The position numbers and the translations under genes are program-made. Shown one piece after another: positions 45,852-54,683 of a stretch of 64,000 nucleotides of DNA. The notes beneath the pieces were generated by a model that was not told the origin of the DNA, ran no database searches, and worked only from the letters and a program-made list of their open reading frames with translations. The stretch comes from Rhodoferax sp. Lineage in GTDB: Bacteria > Pseudomonadota > Gammaproteobacteria > Burkholderiales > Burkholderiaceae_C. The stretch covers positions 1 through 64,000 of the forward strand of contig JACKLK010000007.1 of the NCBI GenBank assembly GCA_024236015.1, given 5' to 3'. Position 1 is the first letter of the stretch. Each line of letters begins with the position of its first letter.

Positions 45852-46682
45852 ATGCAATCCATCCGAAAAGCTGCGGAAGCCTTGAAGCTGCTTTCGCAAC
45901 CACCGTACGAAACATCCGTTGCGGAACTGGCACGCGCGCTGGGGGTCACGGCGTCAAACGCCTCGCGCATCCTGTCGGAGATGCGGGAAGCCGAACTGGT
46001 GGACCAGGACAGCGCCAGCCGCCGCTACCGGCCCGGGCCACTGGCCATGCGACTTGCAACCGGTTTCCTGCAGACGACCAACGTGATGCGTTGCATCGAG
46101 GACGCGATGGTCGACCTGGCCACGCGCACCCATCACACGGCGTGGACAGGCGTGCTCGAAGGCACGGATGTCGTGACCCTGGGCACGCAGCACGGGGGGT
46201 TCCCGGTGCGTTTCGGGATCGAACTCGGACGGCGGCTGCCATGCCACGCCACCGCCATGGGCAAGGCATTGCTGGCGCTGTTGACCGATGACGAGATCCG
46301 GCAACGGCTGCCCGCAGAATTGCCTGCAACGACGCCATACAGCCTGCGCAGCGTGGATCAACTGCTCGAGGACCTCGCCAACGTGCGAGCGACAGGCTTC
46401 GCCTGTTCGAACCAGGAACTGTTCCTGGGCATCAAGACCATCGCCATCGCATTGCAGTCTCCGCTCAACGCATCGCCGATCGCGCTCAGTCTGTCCTTCC
46501 CGCTGCTGTCGGTCGACGCCAGCACGGAACAAGCGCTGATCAAAGACCTGATGGATACCGGCCGCAGTGTGGGCCTGCGTATTGGCGACCCGCGCTGGCT
46601 GGACCCGGCGCAGCCCGCACCGGCGTCAATACCGTCCGAGGCCCGCCCGCCGGCGCGCGCCAAGCGGCCCGGGCCTGGCTGA
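45852..46682 (+). CDS. IclR family transcriptional regulator
   Basis: 276 residues. The N-terminal winged helix (residues 1-60: KAAEALKLLSQPPYETSVAELARALGVTASNASRILSEM) is followed by the IclR effector domain with HHTAWTGVLEGTDVV and CHATAMGKALLALL. A Pro/Arg-rich tail ends the protein. It is divergent from the ThDP-enzyme gene with 75 bases between starts, so probably the regulator of that operon. The effector is unknown. Confidence 0.92.
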   Translation: MQSIRKAAEALKLLSQPPYETSVAELARALGVTASNASRILSEMREAELVDQDSASRRYRPGPLAMRLATGFLQTTNVMRCIEDAMVDLATRTHHTAWTGVLEGTDVVTLGTQHGGFPVRFGIELGRRLPCHATAMGKALLALLTDDEIRQRLPAELPATTPYSLRSVDQLLEDLANVRATGFACSNQELFLGIKTIAIALQSPLNASPIALSLSFPLLSVDASTEQALIKDLMDTGRSVGLRIGDPRWLDPAQPAPASIPSEARPPARAKRPGPG

Positions 46683-47021
46683 CCAATACCACCGCATTCA
46701 CGCGCTGAAGCACGGTCCGCCTGAACCGGTCTCCGGCCGGCGCCACCTCGACAGAATGGCGCATGCCAGCCCCGCCGGTGACCTGCCTACCGGCCAGCAC
46801 CTGGACGAACGCCGTGTGCGCGCAATCGGCATGACACACGCAGACCGGCATTTCGGCACGCAAGCGGGGCCGGGGCCGTCCGGCCGAAGCGACGACGTCG
46901 CAAGACCTGTCCTACAGTGCTCCAGGTTGGCGCCTGATACACGTGCAATCCCGGGAAGCGTTCAATGAAGCCTTGTCCATTCGGAGGCGCAACCCGCCCC
47001 CGTCCATTGCAAGGAGAACCC
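46683..47021. other. Intergenic stretch with no gene found
   Basis: 339 bases after the IclR gene. Short ORFs on both strands lack ribosome sites, codon bias or family similarity. I see no convincing promoter apart from AAGGAGA at the end, which is the ribosome site of the next gene. Confidence 0.6.
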
Positions 47022-47546
47022 ATGAACGATCACGCCAGCACCACCCCCTCCCCCGGCGAAGCCCGCGCGAAGCTGTGGGAGCTGATCAAGGACATCCGGT
47101 TCGCGATGTTCACCACCCGCCACACCAACGGCTACCTGCATTCCCGGCCGATGACGACGCAGAACCGGCGCATCGACGAAGACAGCAGCCTGTGGTTCTT
47201 CATGTCACGCGCCAACGGACCGGTCGACGACATCCGCCACGACGCTTGCGTCAACGTGGTCTACGCCGACCCGGGCCAGGACAGTTATGTGTCGGTGTCC
47301 GGCAATGCCCGGATCGTGGACGACATGGCGCGCAAGGAGCAGCTGTGGTCGAAGACGAACGACGCCTGGTTTCCGCGCGGGCCGACCGATCCCGACGTGG
47401 CGCTGGTCGAGGTCCGGATCGCCCAGGCCCACTACTGGGACGTCAAGGCCAGCAAGATCGTGCAGTTGTTCAAGCTGGCCGCCGCCGCGGTCACCGGCCA
47501 TCCGCCCCAGGATCTGGGCGAACACGCCGCCGTGCGCATGCGCTGA
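47022..47546 (+). CDS. Pyridoxamine 5'-phosphate oxidase-like (general stress protein 26 type) flavin-binding protein
   Basis: 174 residues of the split-barrel flavin-binding family. Marks are LWELIKDIRFAMFTTRHTNGYLHSRPM, SSLWFFMSRANGPVDDI and VALVEVRIAQAHYWDVKASK. Members bind FMN/FAD and are often stress-induced; catalysis is not established. AAGGAGA lies 8 bases before the ATG, which decides this start over an upstream in-frame one at 46965. Confidence 0.9.
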   Translation: MNDHASTTPSPGEARAKLWELIKDIRFAMFTTRHTNGYLHSRPMTTQNRRIDEDSSLWFFMSRANGPVDDIRHDACVNVVYADPGQDSYVSVSGNARIVDDMARKEQLWSKTNDAWFPRGPTDPDVALVEVRIAQAHYWDVKASKIVQLFKLAAAAVTGHPPQDLGEHAAVRMR

Positions 47547-47607
47547 CCCCGGTGTCGAGGCCGTCTCCGAAGGGGCGCCCACGCGGGGCCCTTACCATCG
47601 GGCATGC

Positions 47608-47631
47608 CGGGCCGCGCTGCCGTGCGGCCCG
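47608..47631. other. Hairpin between the stress-protein and SIMPL genes
   Basis: CGGGCCGC (47608-47615) pairs with GCGGCCCG (47624-47631). No T-run follows, so its role as a terminator is uncertain. Confidence 0.4.
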
Positions 47632-47660
47632 CTTGTATGACATGAGACAGGGAGTCACCT

Positions 47661-48386
47661 ATGCCAAACACCATGGGCCGGTTGGTCACCGCCGTGCTGG
47701 TCGGCGCCGGCATCGCATTTGCCGGCTGGTCCGTCAGCCAGGGATTGGAGCGGTTTCGCATGTCGGACCGGTCCGTCACCGTCAAGGGCCTGGCCGAAAA
47801 GGCCATCGAGAGCGATTTCGCGATCTGGACCCTGTCCTTTCGCCGCGCGGGCAACGACTTTGCCGGCGTGCAGAAGGCTCTGGCCGAAGACCGGGAGCAG
47901 GTGCTGGCGTTTCTGAAGGCGCGCGGCTTCACCGCCGACGAGGTCGAGGCGCGCCCCTTGCAGGTGCAGGACCTGTTCGCGCGCGAATACGCCCAGGGTA
48001 ACACCCCGCTGCGTTTCAACGGCAGCGGCCAGGTACTGGTCAAGACAGCCCGGGTCGCGGACGTGGAACAGGCCGCGCTCGCGGTCGACCCACTGATCCA
48101 GGCCGGCGTGCAACTCGGGGGCGACAACCGGGGCGCCAGCGGGCCGCGTTACCAGCTGCGCGGTTTCAACGACGTGAAGGCGCCGCTGCTGGCCGAGGCC
48201 ACGCGCAATGCACGTGAGCAGGCCGACAAGTTCGCGGCCGAGGCCGGCGCCCGGCTCGGGCCGCTCAAGAACGCCAACCAGGGCGTGATCCGGATCAGCG
48301 GGGACGACGGCAACGACTACGACGACGGCAGTTCGCGCACCAAGCGGCTGCGCGTCGTCAGTACCTTCGAATACGAACTGCGCTGA
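47661..48386 (+). CDS. SIMPL domain-containing protein (DUF541)
   Basis: 241 residues with an N-terminal signal anchor (LVTAVLVGAGIAFAGWSVSQG). The SIMPL domain covers about 38-240: DRSVTVKGLAEKAIESDFAIW, then YQLRGFNDVKAPLLAEATRNAREQADKFAAEAGARLG. It is an envelope protein; relatives include a YggE-like group tied to oxidative stress. GGGAG lies 7-11 bases before the ATG. The 3' end faces dedA. Confidence 0.9.
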   Translation: MPNTMGRLVTAVLVGAGIAFAGWSVSQGLERFRMSDRSVTVKGLAEKAIESDFAIWTLSFRRAGNDFAGVQKALAEDREQVLAFLKARGFTADEVEARPLQVQDLFAREYAQGNTPLRFNGSGQVLVKTARVADVEQAALAVDPLIQAGVQLGGDNRGASGPRYQLRGFNDVKAPLLAEATRNAREQADKFAAEAGARLGPLKNANQGVIRISGDDGNDYDDGSSRTKRLRVVSTFEYELR

Positions 48387-48411
48387 TCCCGCGGCCTGCG
48401 CGACGGGCCGA

Positions 48412-49047
48412 TCAGCCCGCCATGGCCGCTTGCGCGCGCCGGGCCCGCGCGGCGCGCAGGGCCTCGTTGGCCATCGGCAGCAGCCGGCGCTTGAGACGCG
48501 CGCCAAACGCGGCCACGGTGACCATGCCCAGCGCCAGCAGGCCCAGGCCGGCGTAGGCGGCCCAGCGCGGGTCGACCGCATGGCCCAGTTGACCGATGGC
48601 AAAACCCAGCGATACCGATGTGCCCGCCCACAACACCGCACCGGCGCCATCGAGCATGACGAACCGCCGCCACGGCAGGCGGGACGCGCCCGCACCCAGG
48701 CCGACCAGGCTGTACGTGCCCTTGGAGAACCGGTACAGCGGCAACAGCAGCAGCCGGTAACGCTCGACGCCCACCGCACCCAGTGCCAGCCACGGCGCCA
48801 GTCCGGTGAATCGTTCGAACAGCCACGGCGCGCCACCACGGCCGACGAAAAACCGCAACTGGCTGCCTGCCACCGTGCCCGCCAGCACCACCGCGAACAC
48901 CACCGGCGCCTGCAAGGCCCCCGATGCGCTGACAAAGCCTGCCACCATCGGCAGCGGGCCGGTCTTGGCCAGGGCGTACGCCAACAACAGGGCATACACC
49001 CAGTGGTCGTAGGTGGCTATCCAGGCCAGCAGCTCGTCCGCAGTCAT
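48412..49047 (-). CDS. DedA/SNARE-associated family membrane protein (YqaA/VTT-like)
   Basis: 211 residues, about five membrane segments. It resembles the DedA group: LLLAYALAKTGPLPMVAGFVSA, GTVAGSQLRFFVGRGGAP and the RYRLLLLPLYRFSKGTYSLVGLGAG core. Family members act in lipid translocation and envelope homeostasis. I chose the ATG at 49047; nine more codons are open upstream. Confidence 0.86.
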   Translation of the reverse strand: MTADELLAWIATYDHWVYALLLAYALAKTGPLPMVAGFVSASGALQAPVVFAVVLAGTVAGSQLRFFVGRGGAPWLFERFTGLAPWLALGAVGVERYRLLLLPLYRFSKGTYSLVGLGAGASRLPWRRFVMLDGAGAVLWAGTSVSLGFAIGQLGHAVDPRWAAYAGLGLLALGMVTVAAFGARLKRRLLPMANEALRAARARRAQAAMAG

Positions 49048-49150
49048 GCGCGCAGTGTGGCCCAGCCCCGGCACCCCGTCCCGCGTGCCGGGCGATGGCC
49101 TGACGACGTGACGGCTTATTGCGGATACGGGCGATCGCGGGCAGCGCCGG

Positions 49151-50587
49151 TCAACCGGTCGCGCGGGCCCACTGCTGCAGTCGCATCGTGGCCGGGACGG
49201 CAGCCGCCTTGAAACGCTGCGCCAGCGCCTGGATCACGGGATCGGTCTTGCCAAGCCGGTGCAGCCGACCGGCAAATCCATCCAGTCGCGCGTGCTCGAT
49301 CCACTGGCGGATGCCCGCGTGTTGCGACCAGTGGTACTGGTTCAGCATCACGACGGCCTGCATGCGGATCCAGTCATGCGGCCGCTCGGGCAGCGGAACG
49401 ACCTGGCACAGCCGGTTCATGGCGGCGTCATCCAGCCCTTCCTTGTCACCGAGCGTTTCGACGAACGCGATCAGGGCAGCGCTGAACATCGGCTGGCAGT
49501 TGCGCACCAGCTGCGGCGCGATGCGCCCGTGCTGGAAGATCGGCTCCGGCCCCTGGCTCTGGAACGGCACCGCGGAGCAATGCACATACAGCCAGTCGGC
49601 CTCGGCCGGCACGGTTCCGTGCTCCAGCACGATGCGCCCGGCTTCGATCGCGGTGACCCGGCCCAGCCGCACCACGTCGCGGATACGGCGCAGTTGCGCC
49701 AGCTCGTCGCGGCTGATCGTCGCGCAGCGGTACATCGTCGGCAGCACGTCGGGATCGAGGCGCAGCAACTGGCCGGCAGCTTCCAGTCGCAGCAGCAGCT
49801 CGCTCGCCGAGTCGGCCTGCAGCACGGTCTCCATCTGGGTCACGAAGCTGCCGAAGGTCCGGGCCAGGAATGCATCGCCGGGCTGCACGTTGGCCCGGTC
49901 CTGCAGCCAGGCGTCACGCGGCACGATCCAGCGGATGGCATCGGGGTCGATCCCGTGCGCCAGCAACCACAGGCAGGCATCGACACCGGTCTTGCCGGCA
50001 CCTATGACGACATACCGGGGATAGGGACGGTTCAATTGCGGCAAGGCATTGAGGGGCACACACGACAGCTCCGGCGCCACGGGGAACTCGACCGGGTGCG
50101 TCGCCGGCACCATCACGTTGCCCAGCCGGGTGTCGACCACCTTCTTTCGCACCGCCACCGTCTGCACGAGGCCGGTGACGCGGGACCTGAACCGATGCAC
50201 GGTGCGGCCGCCGGCCGGCTCGGGGTCCAGGTAGTCGCTCATCGGCCGGTAGTCGACCCTTCCGCTGGGCAGCAGCTGGCTGCGCATCACGCGGTCGAAA
50301 TAGGCCAGGACCTCGGGACCGGTGGCGAGTTCGCAGAGCCCGCGGTTCAACCCGTCGGGGTCGATGCGGTCCTGGCCCAGGGGCAGCGAATTGACGCCGT
50401 AGGTCGCCGACGGCTGGTGCAGGCGCACGAACGGATAGGCGTGGTTCCAGTGGCCGCCGGGTAGGTCGTGCCGGTCCACGATCAGCATCGAGGCGTCGCT
50501 CTCGGCCACCAGCACATCGGCCACGCACAGGCCACTGGCGCCGGCTCCGATGATGAGGTAATCGGTCTCGATCGTCTGGTCGGTCAT
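49151..50587 (-). CDS. FAD/NAD(P)-binding oxidoreductase (flavin monooxygenase-like)
   Basis: 478 residues. The N-terminal FAD motif is YLIIGAGASGLCVADVLV (10-27), followed by the acidic end of the second strand (IVDRHDLPGGHWNHAYPFVRLHQPS), typical of FMO-like and squalene/NAD(P)-binding flavoproteins. A second dinucleotide motif is VVIGAGKTGVDACLWL. No signal peptide. Substrate unknown. It is divergent from the PEP-CTERM gene. Confidence 0.85.
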   Translation of the reverse strand: MTDQTIETDYLIIGAGASGLCVADVLVAESDASMLIVDRHDLPGGHWNHAYPFVRLHQPSATYGVNSLPLGQDRIDPDGLNRGLCELATGPEVLAYFDRVMRSQLLPSGRVDYRPMSDYLDPEPAGGRTVHRFRSRVTGLVQTVAVRKKVVDTRLGNVMVPATHPVEFPVAPELSCVPLNALPQLNRPYPRYVVIGAGKTGVDACLWLLAHGIDPDAIRWIVPRDAWLQDRANVQPGDAFLARTFGSFVTQMETVLQADSASELLLRLEAAGQLLRLDPDVLPTMYRCATISRDELAQLRRIRDVVRLGRVTAIEAGRIVLEHGTVPAEADWLYVHCSAVPFQSQGPEPIFQHGRIAPQLVRNCQPMFSAALIAFVETLGDKEGLDDAAMNRLCQVVPLPERPHDWIRMQAVVMLNQYHWSQHAGIRQWIEHARLDGFAGRLHRLGKTDPVIQALAQRFKAAAVPATMRLQQWARATG

Positions 50588-50756
50588 GGCATGGGGCCCC
50601 GGTGATGGTGGTTGGGAAAGTCACTTACATTGTGATGCCGGCCCGGCGGACGCGGAACACCGCGACTCCCGTGGTGGATGGCGCACGCCCGCGCGGGTCG
50701 GCCCGAGCACCCGCCGATCCTCGCGCCGGGCCAGGGGCGCGCAGGCCAGCGGCGAC

Positions 50757-50773
50757 TGTCAAGATTTTTTACA
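50757..50773 (+). promoter_or_regulatory. Candidate activator site (imperfect inverted repeat)
   Basis: TGTCAA (50757-50762), 5 bases, TTTACA (50768-50773): arms match at five of six positions. It lies about 64 bases upstream of the -24/-12 promoter, a normal distance for an enhancer-binding protein. Confidence 0.4.
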
Positions 50774-50797
50774 AACTGCAAATCAAACCATTGCGCG

Positions 50798-50817
50798 AAT
50801 CAACCAAGCTGTTGATT
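50798..50817 (+). promoter_or_regulatory. Perfect 7-bp inverted repeat upstream of the PEP-CTERM gene
   Basis: AATCAAC (50798-50804), CAAGCT, GTTGATT (50811-50817). It lies 20 bases upstream of the -24/-12 promoter; it may be a regulator site. Confidence 0.45.
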
Positions 50818-50836
50818 TTCCTGCTTGTTTGGGCAG

Positions 50837-50852
50837 TGGCTCGATGCGTGCT
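50837..50852 (+). promoter_or_regulatory. Sigma-54 (-24/-12) promoter of the PEP-CTERM gene
   Basis: TGGCTCGATGCGTGCT against consensus TGGCACGNNNNTTGCW: GG (50838-50839), ten bases, GC (50850-50851); 10 of 12 fixed positions match. About 93 bases upstream of the ATG. RpoN with an enhancer-binding activator such as PrsR is known for PEP-CTERM genes in Zoogloea-type betaproteobacteria. Confidence 0.7.
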
Positions 50853-50944
50853 TACAGGAGTCCGACTGCGTCACCGTACGCCGGTACGCAGTGACGTGGC
50901 CGTTGTTCGGCTGCATTCCTCTTTCTCAACATAGTGGAGACCCC

Positions 50945-51724
50945 ATGACATCAACAAGAACACGATATGCGATTGGCTTCGGCGCGGCGCTGCTGCTCGC
51001 GGTGTCGGCGGCCCAGGCGGCGCCGGTCAACGGCACGGGCCTCGTGGCACCGAACATGATCTTCGGCAGCGGAAACGGCAACGGCGGTTTCACCGGCGTG
51101 GTTGCGAACGACATCGAACTGGGCCTGCGCGCCAAGCAGCGTTACCCGGCAGCCAACGTGTTCAACTACGATGGCGATCAGACCTATACCTTCGACACCT
51201 CGATCCTGACGACCAACCCTGCAAACCGCTCGGTCTTCAATTTCGAGTGGTCGATCAACGTCGAAGGCACCGGCAACCAGATCGGCGACTACGACTATCT
51301 GTTGCAGGTCGACCGGGATCCGACCGCCGGCACCGATTTTTCGAATCCCTCCAATACCGTCGTCCTGTACGCGCCCGGCGTGCTCAAGGACCATTCGTTC
51401 GGCACGCTGGCAACCGCAGGCGGCGCGGGCGTCGAGGCGACCGACCTGGCGGAGTTCTCGCTCTTCCTGTCCCAGTACACGGTTTCCCAGCAGTCCTGGA
51501 ACCTCGGGTTCGAAGGCTTTTCCTCCGACCCCGACCAGCCTGGCAGTTTCCGGGTCAATCTGCAGGTGTTCGAAAAAGGCACGCGCAACGTGCTCGCAGC
51601 GACCGGTATCAACGTGAACGTGTTGCCACTGCCGGTTCCGGAGCCCGGCTCCTTGTCGCTGATGCTCGCAAGCCTTGCCGCGCTGGTGGCCGTCGGACGT
51701 CGCCGCGCGCGCCGCGCCTCCTGA
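50945..51724 (+). CDS. PEP-CTERM sorting domain-containing secreted protein
   Basis: 259 residues. The signal peptide is YAIGFGAALLLAVSAAQA, cut near 25. A beta-rich Asn/Asp/Gly body (27-225) has no recognised enzyme domain. The C-terminal sorting tripartite signal is VPEPGS (231-236), a hydrophobic helix (LSLMLASLAALVAV) and an Arg cluster (RRRARR). Exosortase would cleave this tail and release or attach the protein at the cell surface. No exosortase or exopolysaccharide gene is in the window, so it is an orphan target. Confidence 0.92.
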   Translation: MTSTRTRYAIGFGAALLLAVSAAQAAPVNGTGLVAPNMIFGSGNGNGGFTGVVANDIELGLRAKQRYPAANVFNYDGDQTYTFDTSILTTNPANRSVFNFEWSINVEGTGNQIGDYDYLLQVDRDPTAGTDFSNPSNTVVLYAPGVLKDHSFGTLATAGGAGVEATDLAEFSLFLSQYTVSQQSWNLGFEGFSSDPDQPGSFRVNLQVFEKGTRNVLAATGINVNVLPLPVPEPGSLSLMLASLAALVAVGRRRARRAS

Positions 51725-52008
51725 TACGGGTGCTGCGGGGCCGTCGAGGCCCCGCAGCTGCGTCGTCGACCGACGTCGGCGGTGCAGCCGCGCCGCTCCA
51801 TCGGCGGATCGCGGCGTTCGAGGGGCCATGCCGGCCGCTCGCTTCCGGTCATCCCGCGCCGCCGGCCTTTGTCCGGCCGGCGGTTCATATCGTGAAAATC
51901 CCAGGCCCCCACGCAGCCGGATGGGCCCTGGCGCCGCGTCACCGCTGGACACATCGCGCGCCATCGCACCCACAAGCCTTTGCCTATGGGTTTGATTGAA
52001 CTTCTTGC
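51725..52008. other. Gene-free stretch with two strong hairpins
   Basis: GCTGCGGGGCC/GGCCCCGCAGC (51732-51742 with 51748-51758) is an 11-bp perfect stem right after the PEP-CTERM stop and may end its transcript although no T-run follows. CCGCCGGCC/GGCCGGCGG (51858-51866 with 51874-51882) is a second stem. Otherwise empty. Confidence 0.6.
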
Positions 52009-52035
52009 TTAGCACTCACTCCCATAGAGTGCTAA
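52009..52035. promoter_or_regulatory. CIRCE element (HrcA operator) upstream of rpoH
   Basis: TTAGCACTC (52009-52017), 9 bases, GAGTGCTAA (52027-52035): a perfect match to the CIRCE consensus TTAGCACTC-N9-GAGTGCTAA. It ends 34 bases before the rpoH start codon, so HrcA would act at the promoter or early leader of rpoH. Confidence 0.92.
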
Positions 52036-52069
52036 CATCCAATCGATGAATGGGCACAGGAGGAATCAG

Positions 52070-53011
<942 letters not shown>

Positions 53012-53021
53012 GTTGCTGCAC

Positions 53022-53049
53022 GCCCGGCCGCACGGCTGACAGGCCGGGC
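53022..53049. terminator. Hairpin between convergent rpoH and SCO1 genes
   Basis: GCCCGGCC (53022-53029) pairs with GGCCGGGC (53042-53049). No T-run on either side; possible shared transcript end. Confidence 0.4.
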
Positions 53050-53126
53050 CGACGGAGCGGGTACCGGACGCCACACGCCGGCATAGGCCTCCCGACAGGC
53101 CGGTGCCGGCGTTGTCGTTGCGGGGT

Positions 53127-53744
53127 TCAGGAGCCCTGCTTGAGCAATTGCTCGATGTCGCCGGCCAGCGCCTTGACGCCCATGCCGTAACGCGTGAACA
53201 GCCGCAACTGCCCTTTCGTGTCGTAGACGTAGCTGCCGGCGGAATGGTCCATCGTATAGCTGGTGTCGGTACGGCCTTCGACCTGCTTGTAGTAGATCTT
53301 GAAGGCCTTGGCCGTCGCCGCGAGTTGTTCCGGCGAGGTCGGACGCAAGGCGACGAACGAGGGATCGAAGTTGCCCAGGTAGGCCTTGAGCACCTCGGGC
53401 GTGTCGCGTTGCGGATCGACGGTGACGAAAACCCCTTGCAGCCGATCGCCGTCCTTGCCCAGCAGCTTGCGGATCTCGGCCAGTTCGTTCATCGTCGTCG
53501 GGCAGACATCGGGGCACTGGGTGTAGCCGAAGAAGACCACGACGACCTTGCCGGCGAAGTCCTTGAGGCTGCGCTCCCGGCCGTCGGCATCGGGCAACTG
53601 GAAGTCACGCGCGTAGTCCGCACCGGTGACGTCGATCGAGACAAAGGACGGCTTGTTGTCGAAGCAGCCGGACAGCAAGACGGTCGAGGCCAGCAGCAGG
53701 ACGAGGCTGGCGCAAAGGCGTAGAAACGGGCGCAAGGTGGGCAT
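53127..53744 (-). CDS. SCO1/SenC family copper chaperone for cytochrome oxidase
   Basis: 205 residues. A lipoprotein signal ends LLSGC (C27), so it is membrane-tethered in the periplasm. The thioredoxin-like fold has the copper-binding C77-x3-C81 (TQCPDVCP) and H167 (TMDHSAG). It delivers copper to the CuA centre of subunit II. Last gene of the oxidase cluster on this strand, 21 bases after ctaB. Confidence 0.95.
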   Translation of the reverse strand: MPTLRPFLRLCASLVLLLASTVLLSGCFDNKPSFVSIDVTGADYARDFQLPDADGRERSLKDFAGKVVVVFFGYTQCPDVCPTTMNELAEIRKLLGKDGDRLQGVFVTVDPQRDTPEVLKAYLGNFDPSFVALRPTSPEQLAATAKAFKIYYKQVEGRTDTSYTMDHSAGSYVYDTKGQLRLFTRYGMGVKALAGDIEQLLKQGS

Positions 53745-53765
53745 GTCGTGACGGCAGCGGGTTGG

Positions 53766-54683
53766 TCAGAATAGGTAGTGGTCCACCAGCAAGGCGGCAA
53801 ACAGCAGGCTCAGGTGATACAGCGAGAAGCGGAAGGTGCGGCGCGCCAGCGCGTCAGAGTAGTCGCGCCACAGCCAGAACGCATGCAGGCAGAAGCCGGC
53901 ACCCAGCACGACGGCGGCCGCAAGGTAGAGCCAGGAGCTCATGCCGTAGACGAAGGGCAACAGGCAGGCGGCGAACAACACGGCGGTGTACAGCAGGATC
54001 TGCAGGCGCGTGAATTCGCTGCCATGGGTCACCGGCAGCATCGGCAGGCCGGCCTTGCGGTAGTCCTCCACCCGGTACAAGGCCAGGGCCCAGAAATGCG
54101 GCGGGGTCCACAGGAAGATGATGAGGAACAGGATCAGCGCCTCGGGGCCGACGTCGCCGGTCATCGCGGCCCATCCCAGCACCGGCGGCATCGCACCCGA
54201 CGCCCCGCCGATGACGATGTTCTGCGGCGTCAGCGGCTTGAGGATGACGGTGTAGATCATCGCGTAGCCGACGAAGGTGGCAAAGGTCAGCCACATCGTC
54301 AGCGGATTGATCCAGAGATACAGGATGGCCGAACCCGCCCCGCACAACAGGCCGGAAAACAGCAGTGTCTGGCGGTTGCTCAGTTCGCCCCGTGCCGTCG
54401 CGCGCCACGCGGTGCGTTTCATCTTGGCGTCGATGCGCTGCTCGACGATGCAGTTGAACGCGGCAGCGGCCGCCGCCACCAGCCAGATGCCGATGCAGGC
54501 CACCGCGGCCTGCATCACCTGCGGCCACGACGGGGCGCCCGGCACCGCCAGCACCATTCCGATCAGCGCACAGAACACGATCAGCTGGATGACCCGCGGC
54601 TTGGTCAAGGCCATGAACTGGCGATACACCGACACCCCTGCTCCGGCCGCGGCATCGGTGGTCGATGTCGACCCCCCGCTCAT
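53766..54683 (-). CDS. ctaB: Protoheme IX farnesyltransferase (heme O synthase)
   Basis: 305-residue UbiA-family membrane enzyme with about nine helices. It adds a farnesyl group to heme B to form heme O. The prenyl-diphosphate motif is N-C-x4-R-I-D-x2-M-x-R-T (NCIVEQRIDAKMKRT); the second is YTVILKPLTPQNIVIGG. The ATG overlaps the ctaA stop as ATGA. Confidence 0.96.
   Translation of the reverse strand: MSGGSTSTTDAAAGAGVSVYRQFMALTKPRVIQLIVFCALIGMVLAVPGAPSWPQVMQAAVACIGIWLVAAAAAAFNCIVEQRIDAKMKRTAWRATARGELSNRQTLLFSGLLCGAGSAILYLWINPLTMWLTFATFVGYAMIYTVILKPLTPQNIVIGGASGAMPPVLGWAAMTGDVGPEALILFLIIFLWTPPHFWALALYRVEDYRKAGLPMLPVTHGSEFTRLQILLYTAVLFAACLLPFVYGMSSWLYLAAAVVLGAGFCLHAFWLWRDYSDALARRTFRFSLYHLSLLFAALLVDHYLF

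Larger units (their letters stand above)
50588..50944 (+). other. 357-bp regulatory region upstream of the PEP-CTERM gene
   Basis: No gene. Its left half (to about 50750) shows nothing I can assign. The right half is locally AT-richer and holds two inverted repeats and a -24/-12 promoter, listed separately. Confidence 0.7.

Noticed and set aside
51990..52030. Sigma-32 or standard sigma-70 promoter overlapping the CIRCE element
   Set aside because: TTGAAC, TTGATT, TTGCTT and TCCCAT-like pieces occur but none pairs at an acceptable spacing. I could not place the rpoH promoter.
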